A program made the position numbers and the translations under genes. A DNA stretch of 64,000 bases from Catonia carolina. Taxonomy: Eukaryota > Arthropoda > Insecta > Hemiptera > Achilidae. Location: positions 96,326,748 to 96,390,747 of the forward strand of contig JAQMRL010000002.1 in assembly GCA_035578175.1 (NCBI GenBank), read 5' to 3'. The notes beneath the pieces were generated by a model, which was given only the letters and a program-made list of their open reading frames with translations, was not told the DNA's origin and made no database searches. Positions 1 to 11,457 of this stretch are shown piece by piece (position 1 is the first letter of the stretch; every line of letters begins with the position of its first letter).

Positions 1-357
1 TCCAAAGTATACCATAGAATTTTCTGATGTAACTACATCGTTGGTACATTTAGTAGTGACTTTTGTAGAAAGAATCGCAGGGTTAGCAATTTAGGAAATT
101 CCTACTGTAACTTCATATCTTCTGCAATATCGGATTGACCTCGTACAAAATAGGCAAAAGAAAAGGTACCTAAGAAGGAAAACAAAAGCTTTTACGAACT
201 CTCTTTTCCTGTACAAACTGTAAATGCGGATTTCTTAAATAATATTTTACAAAGCTTGTATTGGGACATTAATTCATTTATAATAGTAATATAATTACAA
301 AAAAACCTTACAATATTTACTGCATATTAACTTATTAGTCATATTCTAATAATATAT
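1..357. other. No gene recognised
   Basis: AT-rich sequence up to the left boundary of the solo LTR. I see no coding stretch, RNA gene or repeat that I can name here. Confidence 0.5.
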
Positions 358-1072
358 TGTGACAATATCTAAAAGGAATGTGTGTTCGAGAATTTTCGAG
401 CACTGAAATATTAAATGTTAACGTAAATAATACCTAAGGGTGATAAATAGGGTTCCCAAGAAATAGTTATAAATGGTTTAATAGCACAGGTAAGCCTGCC
501 TATTGTTGAACAACTACTGTGAAGGAGTCGGGCGGGTACCTATTTAGAAAATTGGCCTTTTTTTAATACCTTCTATCTATCCAATCCTAATTTGTTTACA
601 ATTGTTAAAATTTATCCAGAAGCCGTCAGAAGAACTTTGTATTTCTATTATTGTATCGAAAATCTTTGTCTTTCTAGAAATCTCCATTAGCTCACCTATA
701 TAAGTAAAGCGGTTTATTTATAATCAGTCAGTTAAGATTTTTCTGTGATCCAGTGAGCGAATTGCGTCATACGAACAGTGCGTTAGAAAAGATCAACGTT
801 ACTGTAAATTATTACTGTCTATTGTTTAACGTTTATTTATTCTGTATCATTTTTGCAAGTAGTATTTAGTAAATTGGTTAAGTTTATTTATTGTTATTAG
901 TTAATTATAATTAGTTTGTTATTTATTATAAGTAATTTACTTATAGATTTTTGTTATTTTATTAATTGTAATATTTAGTTGTAATATTATATACTTTGTA
1001 ATATTAAATTTTAGTGCGTAAATTATTTAATTTACCTAGATCTCGAAATGGACCTTAGAGATGAGTGTCACA
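358..1072 (+). mobile_element. Solo LTR, family A (gypsy-type)
   Basis: The block starts TGTGACA and ends TGTCACA, the usual TG...CA form of an LTR with short inverted ends. It is flanked by ATAT at 354-357 and ATAT at 1073-1076, a 4-bp target duplication typical of Ty3/Gypsy integration. A second copy lies inverted at 51256-51947 with its own target duplication. No internal retroelement coding lies beside it, so it is a solo LTR left by LTR-LTR recombination. The family assignment beyond 'LTR with 4-bp duplication' is inference. Confidence 0.85.
697..729 (+). promoter_or_regulatory. LTR core promoter: TATA box and initiator
   Basis: TATATAAG occurs at 697-704 and an insect-type initiator TCAGTC at 724-729. 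The distance from the first T of the TATA box to the putative start A at 726 is 29 bases. This is the expected layout for RNA polymerase II initiation inside an LTR. The equivalent TATA in the second copy near 51.6 kb has decayed. Confidence 0.55.
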
Positions 1073-1244
1073 ATATGTAGAAAGTATTGTATTTAATTAA
1101 CAAAATATTTCGTATTACATTTGTCAGTTATTTGTTCATAAATGTACTTTATAGATTTAGGTCTGTTTACAGAATTGTAAAAACATAATTAATTAAGCCA
1201 ATACATGAAAAGAATAGATCTTAACTAATTTTTAACTAATTGTT

Positions 1245-1371
1245 TTAGTATATTTGCAGTCGCATCGACAACTTGGTCATTAAGTATTGTGGGTTGTGAT
1301 ACTGTAATTGTAGGTTTTAATGCGTTATAATTTCCAGATCCTAATCTGGAATCGAACCTTTGTATCGAAGA
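1245..1371 (-). mobile_element. tRNA-derived SINE family 1, 5'-truncated
   Basis: On the minus strand there is a perfect B box (GGTTCGATTCC), followed by the SINE body shared with the copies at 1858-2015 and 22838-22996. The A-box half is missing. Confidence 0.6.
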
Positions 1372-1857
1372 AGATGGAGAAGAAGTGTTAGTAACTTTTG
1401 AATACAAGAATAGTGGCTACTCACCAACCATTTGCCACAGACGCGGTCATTTTTGTGTTTTGTTTTATAAATTTATACATGTGGCAACACCAGCAAAAGT
1501 AAAATCCTGTGAACTAATGATAGCCTGTGCACACCATCAATTTCGTTTACTTTATAGCCAATTCACTGGCAACTTAAATAACTATCTATAATAACAAGGA
1601 CATTCGTTATTGATTGAAAAAAGATCCAAGTGAACAATAACGCAATTCTGCATTACTGTTATCAAAACGTAACTTGCAGAAGTTATGGAAAACAAAGCGT
1701 TATTTTAAATGAAATTAAATACCTTAAAATACTTGAATTTTTTGAGCGGGAAATTGGAGTTTAAGAAAAAAACTTTTTACAAAAAAGATTGATTTTTTTA
1801 TTAATTTTCGTTTTTATTTATATACTGACGTGAAAATATTGTTTTATATTAGTTTAT

Positions 1858-2015
1858 TTATTTAAATCGCATCAACAGCTTAGTCATTATCGACTACAGT
1901 GAGTTCTGGAACGTTGGGTTGTGACTTATTATAATTTCCAGACGCTGGCCAGGAATCGAACCCAGGACCTTCGCGTGGTAGGCTAGCGGGCTACCACTAC
2001 GCTACGGAGGCGGCC
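1858..2015 (-). mobile_element. tRNA-derived SINE family 1, near-complete
   Basis: On the minus strand the head reads as a tRNA-like RNA polymerase III promoter, with an A box around GTAGCGTAGTGG and a B box GGTTCGATTCC, followed by a tRNA-unrelated body. The same head and body recur at about ten places in the window in both orientations, so this is a SINE and not a functional tRNA gene. Confidence 0.8.
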
Positions 2016-2204
2016 AAAAATATTGTTCTAATTAAGAAATACACAACTCTTTCAGAATAATTTGCTTTAAAGAAATTTTTGTGAAAACAATTTTTTGCTA
2101 AGAAATATTTTTAGATTCCTCTCTTAGTAACTTTATTAACTGTACATTTTTATACAAACGTTTTATGGTACATAACTGAAAAAGATTGTGGTCTTTTCTT
2201 TTAT

Positions 2205-2674
2205 CCCCCCCCCATAATTTGTCACATTTGTAGATATTCAAATGTACGTAGGTATTCTTACAGTATTTTTAACGATAAAACCGGGAAAAATACTTAAAAA
2301 ATCATATACCAACATTTTTCAAATTAATGTTGAAGTTTTTTGTTTTTCAAGTTAACGTTCAACTATTTATTGACAGTTACTATTAAATTATATAATAATA
2401 TTTAAATTAATAATGCTAATTTATTTTATTATATTAAATTAATTAAATGATTAATTTATTTATTGATGCCATTTACTCGATGAGTTTATATTTCGTTATT
2501 ACATACAGTAACAATATTAAGAAAAAGCAATGAATTTACCCTACCTATGTTTAACCTTAACTTGAAAAATATTAATGTATGATTTAAAAAAAACATTTTC
2601 CCGTTTTTATCGTTAAAATACTAAGATTGCATACGAGATATCCACAAAATGTGACAAATTATACTGTGGGAGGG
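2205..2674. mobile_element. Foldback element / MITE with ~110-bp inverted arms
   Basis: The sequence from about 2205 to 2325 is repeated as its reverse complement from about 2555 to 2674. Shared tracts include ATAATTTGTCACATTT at the outer end and TTATCGTTAAAA further in. The spacer is about 230 bases of AT-rich DNA with no coding. The outer ends are C-runs (C9 at 2205-2213; its partner is a G-rich run ending at 2674). Small indels between the arms show it is not recent. The superfamily is not identifiable from the ends alone. Confidence 0.7.
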
Positions 2675-3150
2675 AACACGAAAGACCTAAAATTTGAAAA
2701 CTTATCAGAAACAGTACGTAAAGAGTGGGCACTTTCGTGGTGTAATGATAAAGAGCTACACCACAAAGCGGAAAGTCCAAGATAAAATTACCGAGTACTA
2801 TCTACAAAAATTTACTTATTAAAAAAAATGTAATACAGAAGTACCATTCTGATCATTAAAAACCCGGCAATTGGTGCAATTTTAAATAAATAAAAGTAAC
2901 AAAATCAGAAAAAAATAAAACTGTTGAGAAACAAATATAATAATTATATACAATAATCTATATAGACAACTGAAACAAAATTTACAATAAGTAGTACAAA
3001 AATAAATAAAATCAACTTTTACTTTCAAAAATAAATCATTTAATTTCGTTTGGGACGTACTTCTGTTCGTACTGTTGTATAGAGCCATTAAATTTCATTT
3101 CAGTGAACAATTTGAGTACAATTATTCGAAGCTGATGGTATACAATATAG

Positions 3151-3328
3151 TCAAAATACGGGACAATTAATTGTAATAAACAGCAGTGCAAATGTAATCC
3201 CAAGTGGTCGTCAATTTCAAAATGTCTACATTTAACTACAATAAATAGAAGGTATTCTAGTTTAGATTTGGAACAGCTCTCCACCGAAGGTTTACCTGAA
3301 GAAGAACAATGGAAATCTTTGACAAAAG
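3151..3328 (+). CDS. Candidate internal exon of an unrecognised gene
   Basis: A 178-base stretch is open in one frame from an upstream acceptor-like AG (3149-3150) to AAAAG followed by GTACAC (donor GT at 3329). The 59 codons read like real protein: a Cys/Lys/Gln-rich start (motif QCKCNPKW) followed by RRYSSLDLEQLSTEG and PEEEQWKSL. Without splicing at 3329, a stop follows seven codons later (TAA at 3347-3349). A second acceptor at 3259-3260 would give a 68-base exon. The exon would end in phase 1. I do not recognise the protein. The polypyrimidine tract before 3149 is weak, so the left edge is uncertain. It could belong to the gene with exons at 17.8 and 23.3 kb, but nothing proves this. Confidence 0.4.
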
Positions 3329-4747
3329 GTACACTAATATCGGATTAATGTTGACTTGCCCAGTCATGTAGAATTAATCGAGTAGTGCTACCCAACATAG
3401 TATTCTGATTTAGACCATTTTCCTCAGGGAAGGTCCTACCCATTCGACCACAATCGTCCTGCCAACCCTGTTCATTGTGTCAAAGCTTTGTCGTTAAACA
3501 TTTTAAACTTTATGTCTTATTTATTTGGTTTAACTTTGTTTGTCTAACTCAAAATGACATTTAAATTCCCTCAACTTATATATAAATTATTTCAGTAATC
3601 ATCAATAATTATTACATTCCTTAGTTAAGATTCCTTGATCTATTTTAGGTAAACCACTGTTTATTAGTTCTGTTTGAATCGAAATGGAGTTACATTTGAA
3701 ATAAGTTAATGTTCTTTTTAAAATAAAAATAGGTGAAAAACCTTAATTTATTTGTTTTAAGATCATCACCTAACTATTTTACAATTATGGCTCAGGAATC
3801 GGACAATAAGTATTAACCCCATTAAAACAAACCATGTTACTTTTATCCTGAGTCAGCAAACCTGCCAAGAAGTATTTTTACAGAACTCTTTTGTAATACA
3901 AACAACAAAAATTTGCTATCTTGGACTGCAAATAGGCAAAATGCTTGCGTGAAATGAATATGAAAACATGATGCGTAAATCTTCAGATATTTGCGTATAC
4001 AGCTGTACGGTTTCTGTCTAGACGATCAAAATAACCAACTCATCTGAAAAAATTTCGTTTAAGATCCTTACACAAAACAAAGAGGATGTTTGTACAGAAA
4101 CCTTCGGTTTGGTAAAATAATGAAATTTCAATCAAAACATGCATTTAGAACAACTGTTGTTAACGCTCCTTAATACGTTTCCACAGACACGTTTCATTCA
4201 CTCCAAACAAATCTTAATAACGTTTACATAAGTGAAACAATCTATCAGACATCATTATTTAAATCAATATAATAAAACAATAACAATCCACTTATCCACG
4301 TTTTAAATTGTCCACATTTACCAGGTAAACTTTTTAATCATCTGCTCCGCAGAAGGTGGAAATGAGATTTGTTTTAATTTACTAGTCATTAATTGTTTTT
4401 CAAAGTCAACGCAAATTGATAAACTAATTTAATCGTGTAATTTTTGAAAATTGTCATTGCATAATTATATATTTTTCATTTAACATAAAATTCATTTACA
4501 TTAAAATTATTCATTTACATTAAAATCACAGTCAAAACTTTCACACTACAATCAATGTTATGATATTTGAACGCAAAATCCAGGTCAAGTGGGTGGTTTA
4601 ATTTGCAGCTTAATACTGTTTTCCTCAAAGTTATTAAGTAATGTAAATATTCTGTAAACATATTTAATGAATGTGTTGAATTGCACACTTGTAAATAAAA
4701 ATAAATAAAATTAAGAAAAGAAAAGGACGAGGAAACTAAAGTTAAAC
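3329..4747. other. No gene recognised
   Basis: AT-rich DNA without a supported coding segment or nameable repeat; possibly intronic if the neighbouring exon is real. Confidence 0.4.
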
Positions 4748-5147
4748 TGTGTTGTTTAGGTCATCAGCCAAAAAGCTGGTTTGAACCTGTAGAGGTTTTA
4801 CTAAGTAAAACGAGGAGTGAGGTGGTTTACCATTGCCTTCCTCACTGACTGGAAAAGTATGCTTATCAGCATGCCGGGCCCTCTGAAAAGCACATATTTT
4901 CCACTCTGCAATTGACACCTTCACTTCATTCACCACAGGGTCTGGCTGTATAATGAAATTCATTACTTTCAGAGGAGATAACTCTGATTAGTGTCTTTTA
5001 CACCTCTACCTCTTCTGTTCTTAAATGGTCCAGTCATTTAATTGGCTGACCATGTGATAAGAAACAGAACTATTTATTTTAGCCCTGCTACGAACAGATT
5101 GAGTGTAAATAATTTGACACTACACCTGTCTGTTATGGGCAGAAAGT
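4748..5147 (-). repeat. 400-bp dispersed repeat 'R4', copy a
   Basis: This block is almost the same as 61652-62048 in the same orientation, and is recognisable inverted at 14556-14599 plus 15532-15812 and at 16235-16562. The minus strand is open for 73 codons, starting MNFIIQPDPVV and ending LADDLNNTV. The 61.6-kb copy keeps the same frame with about five substitutions, but the other two copies are broken. A short palindrome (TATGC / GCATGC) lies in the centre. I find no terminal inverted repeats, so the class (SINE or non-autonomous transposon) is open. Confidence 0.7.
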
Positions 5148-5293
5148 TAAACTATTATAGTAAAATTCACTACCGTGTTCAGCAAAATGTAAAGTTAAAA
5201 GCTTTATAAATACACTTAAAAAAATTTCTACTTAAGAAGAGTTATGACCAAACAATCTAGAAAGTATTATTTTCAATTTAATTGAAATCTTAC

Positions 5294-5499
5294 CTGCCTA
5301 TATGTAACTCTTATTTGTATTTTCATTTATTTATTAAGCGTTCCTAGTCGTGACTTATTTGTCGACTCATTAAATTTTTATATTTTATAAAATTGCCTGT
5401 CAGCAGATACCAAGGAATTGTTATAATGAGTTCCAGCTTTTGAATAATCCCACTTCACAGCTTACTCACTTCACAACAACTGTTAACACAACACTAACT
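5294..5499 (-). other. Putative first exon, minus strand, with strong splice donor
   Basis: Downstream of the heat-shock-type promoter, transcription from 5499 would run through an AT-rich leader to CAG followed by GTAAGA (donor at 5293-5288), a near-perfect 5' splice site. The exon would be about 206 bases. The only ATG seen opens just eight codons, so it is probably a non-coding leader. The body of the gene would then lie beyond the left edge of the window or in exons I did not detect. A first-intron leader is known for some insect heat-shock genes such as Hsp83, but no chaperone coding is visible here. Confidence 0.4.
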
Positions 5500-5555
5500 G
5501 ATTATTAAAAGGGCAGATGCTTTTATACGAAACAACCATAGAACCTTCTCGAAGG
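5497..5555 (-). promoter_or_regulatory. Heat-shock-type promoter: HSE, TATA, initiator
   Basis: Read on the minus strand, 5554-5540 is cTTCgaGAAggTTCt, a perfect three-unit heat-shock element (nTTCnnGAAnnTTCn). Two further GTTC units lie upstream. TATAAAA is at 5527-5521 and an initiator TCAGT at 5501-5497, with its A at 5499, 28 bases from the first T of the TATA box. The HSE sits at about -41 to -55 from that start. Order and spacing match insect hsp promoters. This is sequence evidence only; no chaperone gene is seen downstream in the window. Confidence 0.55.
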
Positions 5556-6421
5556 ATAGAGAACATAGAACAGCACGATATAACTTTCTACTCTATACTA
5601 GATAAACAAGTAAGTGTAGGCTAGTGGTACCTGGAAATAATTAATTACACTATCAACACTTTAAGGTCTCACAAAAAAGCACTATCTTTACCCGATCTAT
5701 GTTAAAATATGTGCTTAGGGAGTACGTTTGGTGGATCTGTTTTGGGTTATCTTTTTATTTGTAACTGAATTAATTATTAACTTATTTTTTAAGTAAAAGA
5801 TTCCTAGTTATTATTCTTATCGTTACACCTATTATTACTGTTTATACTCTTATTAATAATTTTTTGTAAATTGACGATAAAAGCAAATGAACTTGTGTTG
5901 AGTATAGTAGCCTACAACAAAATAAATGATTAATTTATTATTATTACTGGTCGTGAATTTTCAACAACATACCTTTCCATTTAACAGTAAAAGTATATTG
6001 ATTGATTAAACAAAATATCAAAAGCAAGTTGTTAAAGTTGCCTGAATGGAATTGATCAAAGCAATAAATTGCCCTTTCACCAGCAATCTTAATATTTTAA
6101 GAAAATACCAACAATTTTAAAAGTTTAGTGAAAGGGCTGTAAGTTTTGTTCGAAATCACCCACAGTTGGCTCAAAATTTCATTTGTAGATCATGTAAAAA
6201 AATTAACTCATCCTATGCTGTAACTCGATATTTCGTTCTGAAAAAGCAGAAACCTCAGACGTTTGAACAGGAGACGGCAGAATTAAAGATCGAATGGTAA
6301 AATTTAACGTTTTTTAACGCTCATTTCCTCTAATCAAACAAGTCTGTTTAAGTATAAATACTGTATTTCAGTCGGAAAAAGTTATTTTTATCCTTTGAGA
6401 TCGTACTTTTCAATTTTCATC
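5556..6421. other. No gene recognised
   Basis: AT-rich spacer. One small inverted repeat (GCCCTTTCAC at 6071-6080 and its complement at 6128-6137) was noted; nothing else. Confidence 0.4.
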
Positions 6422-6571
6422 ATGGAGTACGAAGGCTGCGGTTTTTGTTGTAGAGAACCAAATTTCAAAGTGAACAAAAAGGAAATTCTGTCTTTTGTAA
6501 AGTCAGTTGTGAATATGTTGGCTACTTTTACTGCAAATTTTTCAATGGTGCAACCAAATGTTCAAAGATAA
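6422..6571 (+). CDS. Small ORF, 49 codons, unknown
   Basis: ATG at 6422 opens 49 codons to TAA, beginning MEYEGCGFCCREPNF, with a Cys-rich N-terminus and a hydrophobic segment near residues 24-42. The frame stays open further upstream to about 6310. A TATA-like TATAAATA and a TCAGTC lie about 50-70 bases upstream, but their mutual spacing is too short for a classical promoter. I do not recognise it, and in AT-rich DNA an ORF this size can occur by chance. Confidence 0.2.
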   Translation: MEYEGCGFCCREPNFKVNKKEILSFVKSVVNMLATFTANFSMVQPNVQR

Positions 6572-8229
6572 GCCTTGTTATAAAGTTAGACTAATCCAAA
6601 TGCAAAATTTTGATTTTGTCTGCAAAATGCTGTAAAACTTTTATACGAAAAGAAACTTAATTTGTAACTGGGAAACTTGTCAATGAAAGCTTTTGCTTAT
6701 TCACAATAAAAAGGAAACATTTGTTTAGGTTCTATGTTGACATGAAAACCATTGAATTTAAAAGGTATTTAAATGTTCAGTGGTAAATGTAGAATTAATA
6801 TAAGACAAAAGAACATAAGAAGAGAACGTTTTAATAATAGTCTTTCTGATAAATTTTTAATAATATTTTCAGTAGAATGCATTTTAGTTAGACAACGTAA
6901 GTTTGTAACTTTTGTAGTAACATTTAAGTTTGTGCACCGTTAGAATTGCTCGTGTACTGTGAAGCAGAAATTTATTAATCGCTGGAATTTAAATTGATTT
7001 TCTTTTATTTTCTTGGAATAAATATTGTAATAGAATTTTTTCGTTTTAGTAAAATAAATAGAAAACATAATTTTGTTTTGAAAGTTACTTAATTAAAGTA
7101 CTCTTATTTAAATAGCCAGCCATTTTGTTTTGTAAAAAGTTTAACATTTTACGTGCAACTTATTTGAGTAAATACTATTCGATTTACATTATTCTAAATT
7201 GGGTTAAACACAGAAAAGGAAAATAAACTTATGAAATCAAGAGCAATAACTCGGATTCAAGTCTGCTGAACCGGAAATCAATTTCGGAAGCTAACAGTAA
7301 CATCTCATAATCTTTCTGTTATTGATTTTAAAACCTAAGTTAAAAGATGAAGTTATAGTTTAGGTGATCTTGAAAAGTCAGAAAATCAAGGATACATGAA
7401 ATTTCCGTGGGTGTGTATTAATGGAGTTTATTGAAAATTTCGGGCATATTACACAAACTAATTTTTTGGGGAAAAGTAAACAACGTCAGAAAATCTTTTG
7501 AGACGTTGTAATTAACAAGTTAAAAAATACGAAAAATCTTAGGGATTAAATAATGATAGATAGTTGTAACATAAAACTATTAGAACTATAGATAACGTGC
7601 CGCTATTATACGACGTAAACGAAAGTCTGTATTAACCCTACAGCCGGCAATAACATTTTTCTAGACCGGCAGAGATTTCTAGTCACCGAACCGTACAGAA
7701 ATCATTAAAAATTTGCTATAAATCACAAAACTTTTCACGTGACATCAAAATAACAAGAAAACTTAGGAAAATAAAATAAATATATTACTGAAATTTTAAT
7801 CTGACAGTATATTTGAATCTGAAACTATTTGAAAATAATTTTTAGACAAATATTTTTCTAAAATTTTAGATGACACTAGTTTTTAAAACTTTCTTATGCT
7901 CTACTTATGTTCAAAACTGAAGAAAATATATACAAAAACACATCATGTAAACCAAGAGATAACAAAATTAAGCTCTAGGACAGCGTGGTTTCAACAGAGA
8001 ATTGCAAGCAGAATATGCAACTAAAACCTATTGTATTAGACGTAAAAATTTACTTAATACATTACCTACTAAACTATTGTACAAAACAGCAACGCTGTCT
8101 GTAGATGAAATTAAAACTAAAACGGCAACATTGCAATGCTATGAAGCAAATCTGATTTTGCGACGCGACCGATTCAAGAAGCGGTAACATCGTTTCAAAA
8201 TCGACGATTGCTGGCTATAGGGTTAATTT
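6572..8229. other. No gene recognised
   Basis: AT-rich DNA; no supported exon or nameable repeat. Confidence 0.4.
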
Positions 8230-8460
8230 ATAATTTACCCACCCGATTGGTCTAGAGGTAAAGTCGACCCACCCGATTGGTCTAGAGGTAAAGTCGCCGC
8301 CGCGAATCAGCTGTTTGACAGCTGATGTACGGAGACGATGGTTCCGTGGTTCAAATGCTAGTAAAGGTAGTTTCTTTGATACGGATTTGAATACTAAACA
8401 GTAGTTACCTGTGTACTTTAATGGTTGTGGTTCAATCAAAATGAATTTGAACGTTTAATA
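8230..8460 (+). mobile_element. tRNA-derived SINE family 2, copy A
   Basis: The tRNA-like head carries an A box (GGTCTAGAGGTAAAGTC) and a degenerate B box (GGTTCAAATGC). The body matches minus-strand copies near 46.0 kb and 49.1-49.4 kb. The A-box region is duplicated in tandem: a 30-base unit at 8238-8267 is repeated at 8268-8297, differing only in the last base. Confidence 0.7.
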
Positions 8461-8461
8461 A

Positions 8462-8543
8462 TTTTCCAAATTCTAGCCGGGAATTGTATGCTGGACCTCC
8501 GCTTTGCAGCCTAACACATTAACCTCTGAGGCACGGAGGCGGT
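8462..8543 (-). mobile_element. SINE family 1 fragment
   Basis: The minus strand gives the tRNA-like head (CGCCTCCGTGCC...) and a decayed B box, then CCGGCTAGAATTTGG as at the start of the family-1 body. The rest of the body is missing. Confidence 0.55.
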
Positions 8544-8594
8544 TACTAAAGGGTTATACTTTACAAACTTGGATGCGAATACTTTGATTTTTGG

Positions 8595-8705
8595 CTGGGC
8601 AGCGGGTGTAGTGATCACCAGAACTAATTTTTATCTAGGGGCTCCGGTTCTGATTCCCTGTTATGTCAGGCGGTTTTTCATCATTCATTTTCATTTATCA
8701 CCCTT
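8595..8705 (+). mobile_element. SINE-like tRNA-derived fragment
   Basis: A tRNA-like head on the plus strand has an A-box-like GCGGGTGTAGTGATC and a B box GGTTCTGATTCCC at the expected spacing. The body is short and differs from family 1. Confidence 0.4.
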
Positions 8706-9224
8706 TATCGGTTGCATTAGCATTTCTGTATAAAATTATATAAAGTATAACAAAAATTTTGGAAAATTTGTTTGCACACCAATTCGGATATTACAGTTTT
8801 TTAAATTTTTAGGCGAAGAAAAATTGTTCCGCTGAGCCCGTTGTTTGAAATTTTTACCATAAAAATAACGATTGAAAATTTTTAAATCGCTTTATTAATT
8901 GAGGGGTCCACTATTTGATTGGCGACCTCATTTTCAAAATCCACGTCAAAAATTATTTTAGCAAAGTGTAAGTCAATATTTCGATTTTACAAGTTTATTT
9001 AGTCTAATTTGGTGTTTTCCATTATGTTCGAAACTTTTCTTAATTTATGCTATTTGTGTGAGTTTTATTTCTGTCCATTGTTTACTCTTCATTTCCCATA
9101 CTTTGTTATTTAATGTGTGTCAACGCGCCTTTTGGGTTAATAAGAAATTGTCCTTTTGATTATACATGCAATACTATGGTTTAATTATTTTTTCAAAATT
9201 CCATTACCATTAGTACTTTCTCTT

Positions 9225-9660
9225 GCCTATATGAATACATAGGAAGGGAAGTACTGTTGTCATGTCGATTTTTTGAATTCGTGTTTTCACTCGATACACA
9301 CGTTTTCACACCCCTGAACCGAAAAAACATGTTTTTAGCGATTGGTCTGTGTGTCTGCGTGTGTGTGAACAAAATATCTCAAGAACGGAATATTGTACGA
9401 AGTTAGAACTTAAAACCTACAATTGGTATTACTAGAGGACTCGACAAAAACATTTCTTTTGAAATCGGTTGGCCGGAAGTAGTAGTTTATTCGTGTCATT
9501 TTTTACGTTTTGGCGATTTTCTCAAAAACGATTCTCTACGATTTTTTAAAAACTGCCTCATTTACTACATATTTTATGCTCTACAAGCTAGGGTAGGCGC
9601 TATGTCTGCTGTAATTCTTGGGAAGGCTATTTTGTCGTAGAGAAAAAGAGTTTTTTACTA
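9225..9660. repeat. Probable degenerate dispersed repeat, unclassified
   Basis: The stretch has a base composition unlike its surroundings, with a GT-rich segment (9343-9368) followed by a 'reading-like' block (CTCAAGAACGGAATATTG). It looks like transposon-derived non-coding sequence, but I find no second copy in the window and no diagnostic ends. Confidence 0.2.
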
Positions 9661-11457
9661 CGTATGAAAATTTTTTACGGCCTTTATATGCATTTTAGTG
9701 CAAAATTGTATATGTTGAAAGCTGTAGACAATTTAAAACTCTACAAGTTTTATTTCAAAAATTTCTTTGTATAACGCGTAGTTTAGCGGTAATTAGTGAT
9801 TTTCTGGTGTTTTCATGAAAATTTGTAAAACATTGATTTTTTAAGATTTCGGCATTAGTAGGCCTATGCATTTTACGACAGAAGTGCATATAATAAAATT
9901 TAGAGGAAATTAAAATATCTACAACATTTATTTTTAACATTTTCTTCTACATAGCCCAGTTTAGCATGAGAGAGTGATTTTCTGTATTATTAAGTCAAAC
10001 TAAGGTTGGTTTTAATTTTACATCATTCACTTATGATTAAATTAGGTTACGTTTTTGAGGTTTGTTATTTTGTTTATTTCTAATGTTATAGGTATTACTT
10101 ATGTTAATTTATAATATTAATTATTTGAATTGGCCAGAGAAAGTTGTGTGAGTGTTTCACACCAGATTTTTATACATGGCACTGCACAAAACTATAAATA
10201 ATAATAATAAAAATTATAAATAAATAATAGTTTTGTGCAGTAACAGTATGTTTAATAACTACTGTGATCTATCCAACGCCTTTGATATTTTGTAATCCCA
10301 AACTTATTGTGACCACTCCAATGCTAGCAATAACTTTGCGAAATCGTTGGTTATTCTTTAAAGTTCTTTGTAGATAAAATTATTTTTGTTATGAAAAAAC
10401 TTCGTGAAACGTTTCCTTACAATGTAGGACAGTGATTGAAATAAAAACTAAATTTATTCACAAAATAAAAATTTAGATTAAGTTCTTCTATTTATATATA
10501 TATTATTTAATTACTATTTTGTTAAAATTTCTATAATAAATCCGAACATCATACTATCAGTGGATTAGCAAAGCAGAAGAACAAGTTACTATAGATACAA
10601 AATACAAATCATGTCAACAACAATCTTTTTTACAGCTGATCGTTATTGATTTTAAGTTTGAAGTTTTATTACGACTTGTTTTACTTATAATTTTAATGGA
10701 ATTTTAAATTGTAATCATAAACCCAACAAAATTTGGAATGAATATTGAGTGGGACCGCATGAATAAATATATAATACTTTTAACATTCAGTATAATTTTA
10801 GTACGTGTAAGTAAACAAAATAAATATTCTACTTCTCTTCAATAAAACATTATGTTGTAAAGAAACTGAATTTAAACTGTAAATTATATAATTTATTGTG
10901 TTAGCAAATTATCGTTTATCTCCCGTTCAGATTTAGTAATAATAATGAACAATAGGTATACTTTGTAATCCAATTTTAGTAGACCGGAAATTGTCGAATT
11001 TGGCCTATTGAGATATTTAAATTTCCGATATGGAAAAGTTTAATTAAACTAAAACATAATTATGTTTGTTATTAATAAAATCTAATTAACGAAAGCTGAG
11101 ATTTATTATGAACTAAACAGTAAAATTCAGTGGGTGGCGTTTGGTAATGCGTTGGATTAGATAACGTTCTGTACAAGCAAAGGACTAAAATGTGGGCGTC
11201 ATATTATGGGCTAAAATGTCTAGCATTACTAATAGATCCACCTCCCACATCCAGTGTTTCCGGGTACACAGATATTCAGAATAGTGGTTATGTAATTGCA
11301 ACAATGCAAACATAAATTTTTAACTTCTCAAATTAACTCATGATGTAACACGAAATATCTAAACCTTCCAATGGTTTTCTTTTCCCTACAAACTATGGTT
11401 GCTACGAGTTAGAAAATATGGCGCTGGTGAAATTTATCTCTTCTCTAGTATTAAGGC
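9661..11457. other. No gene; small inverted repeat at 10182-10241
   Basis: AT-rich DNA. A 15-base perfect inverted repeat (arms 10182-10196 and 10227-10241, ACTGCACAAAACTAT) encloses 30 bases of AAT-rich loop. It could be a tiny MITE or a hairpin. The rest holds nothing I can name. Confidence 0.4.

Noticed and set aside
1858..2015. tRNA gene on the minus strand
   Set aside because: A and B boxes are present, but the cloverleaf is not consistent, the unit continues into a shared non-tRNA body, and many diverged copies exist; it is a SINE.
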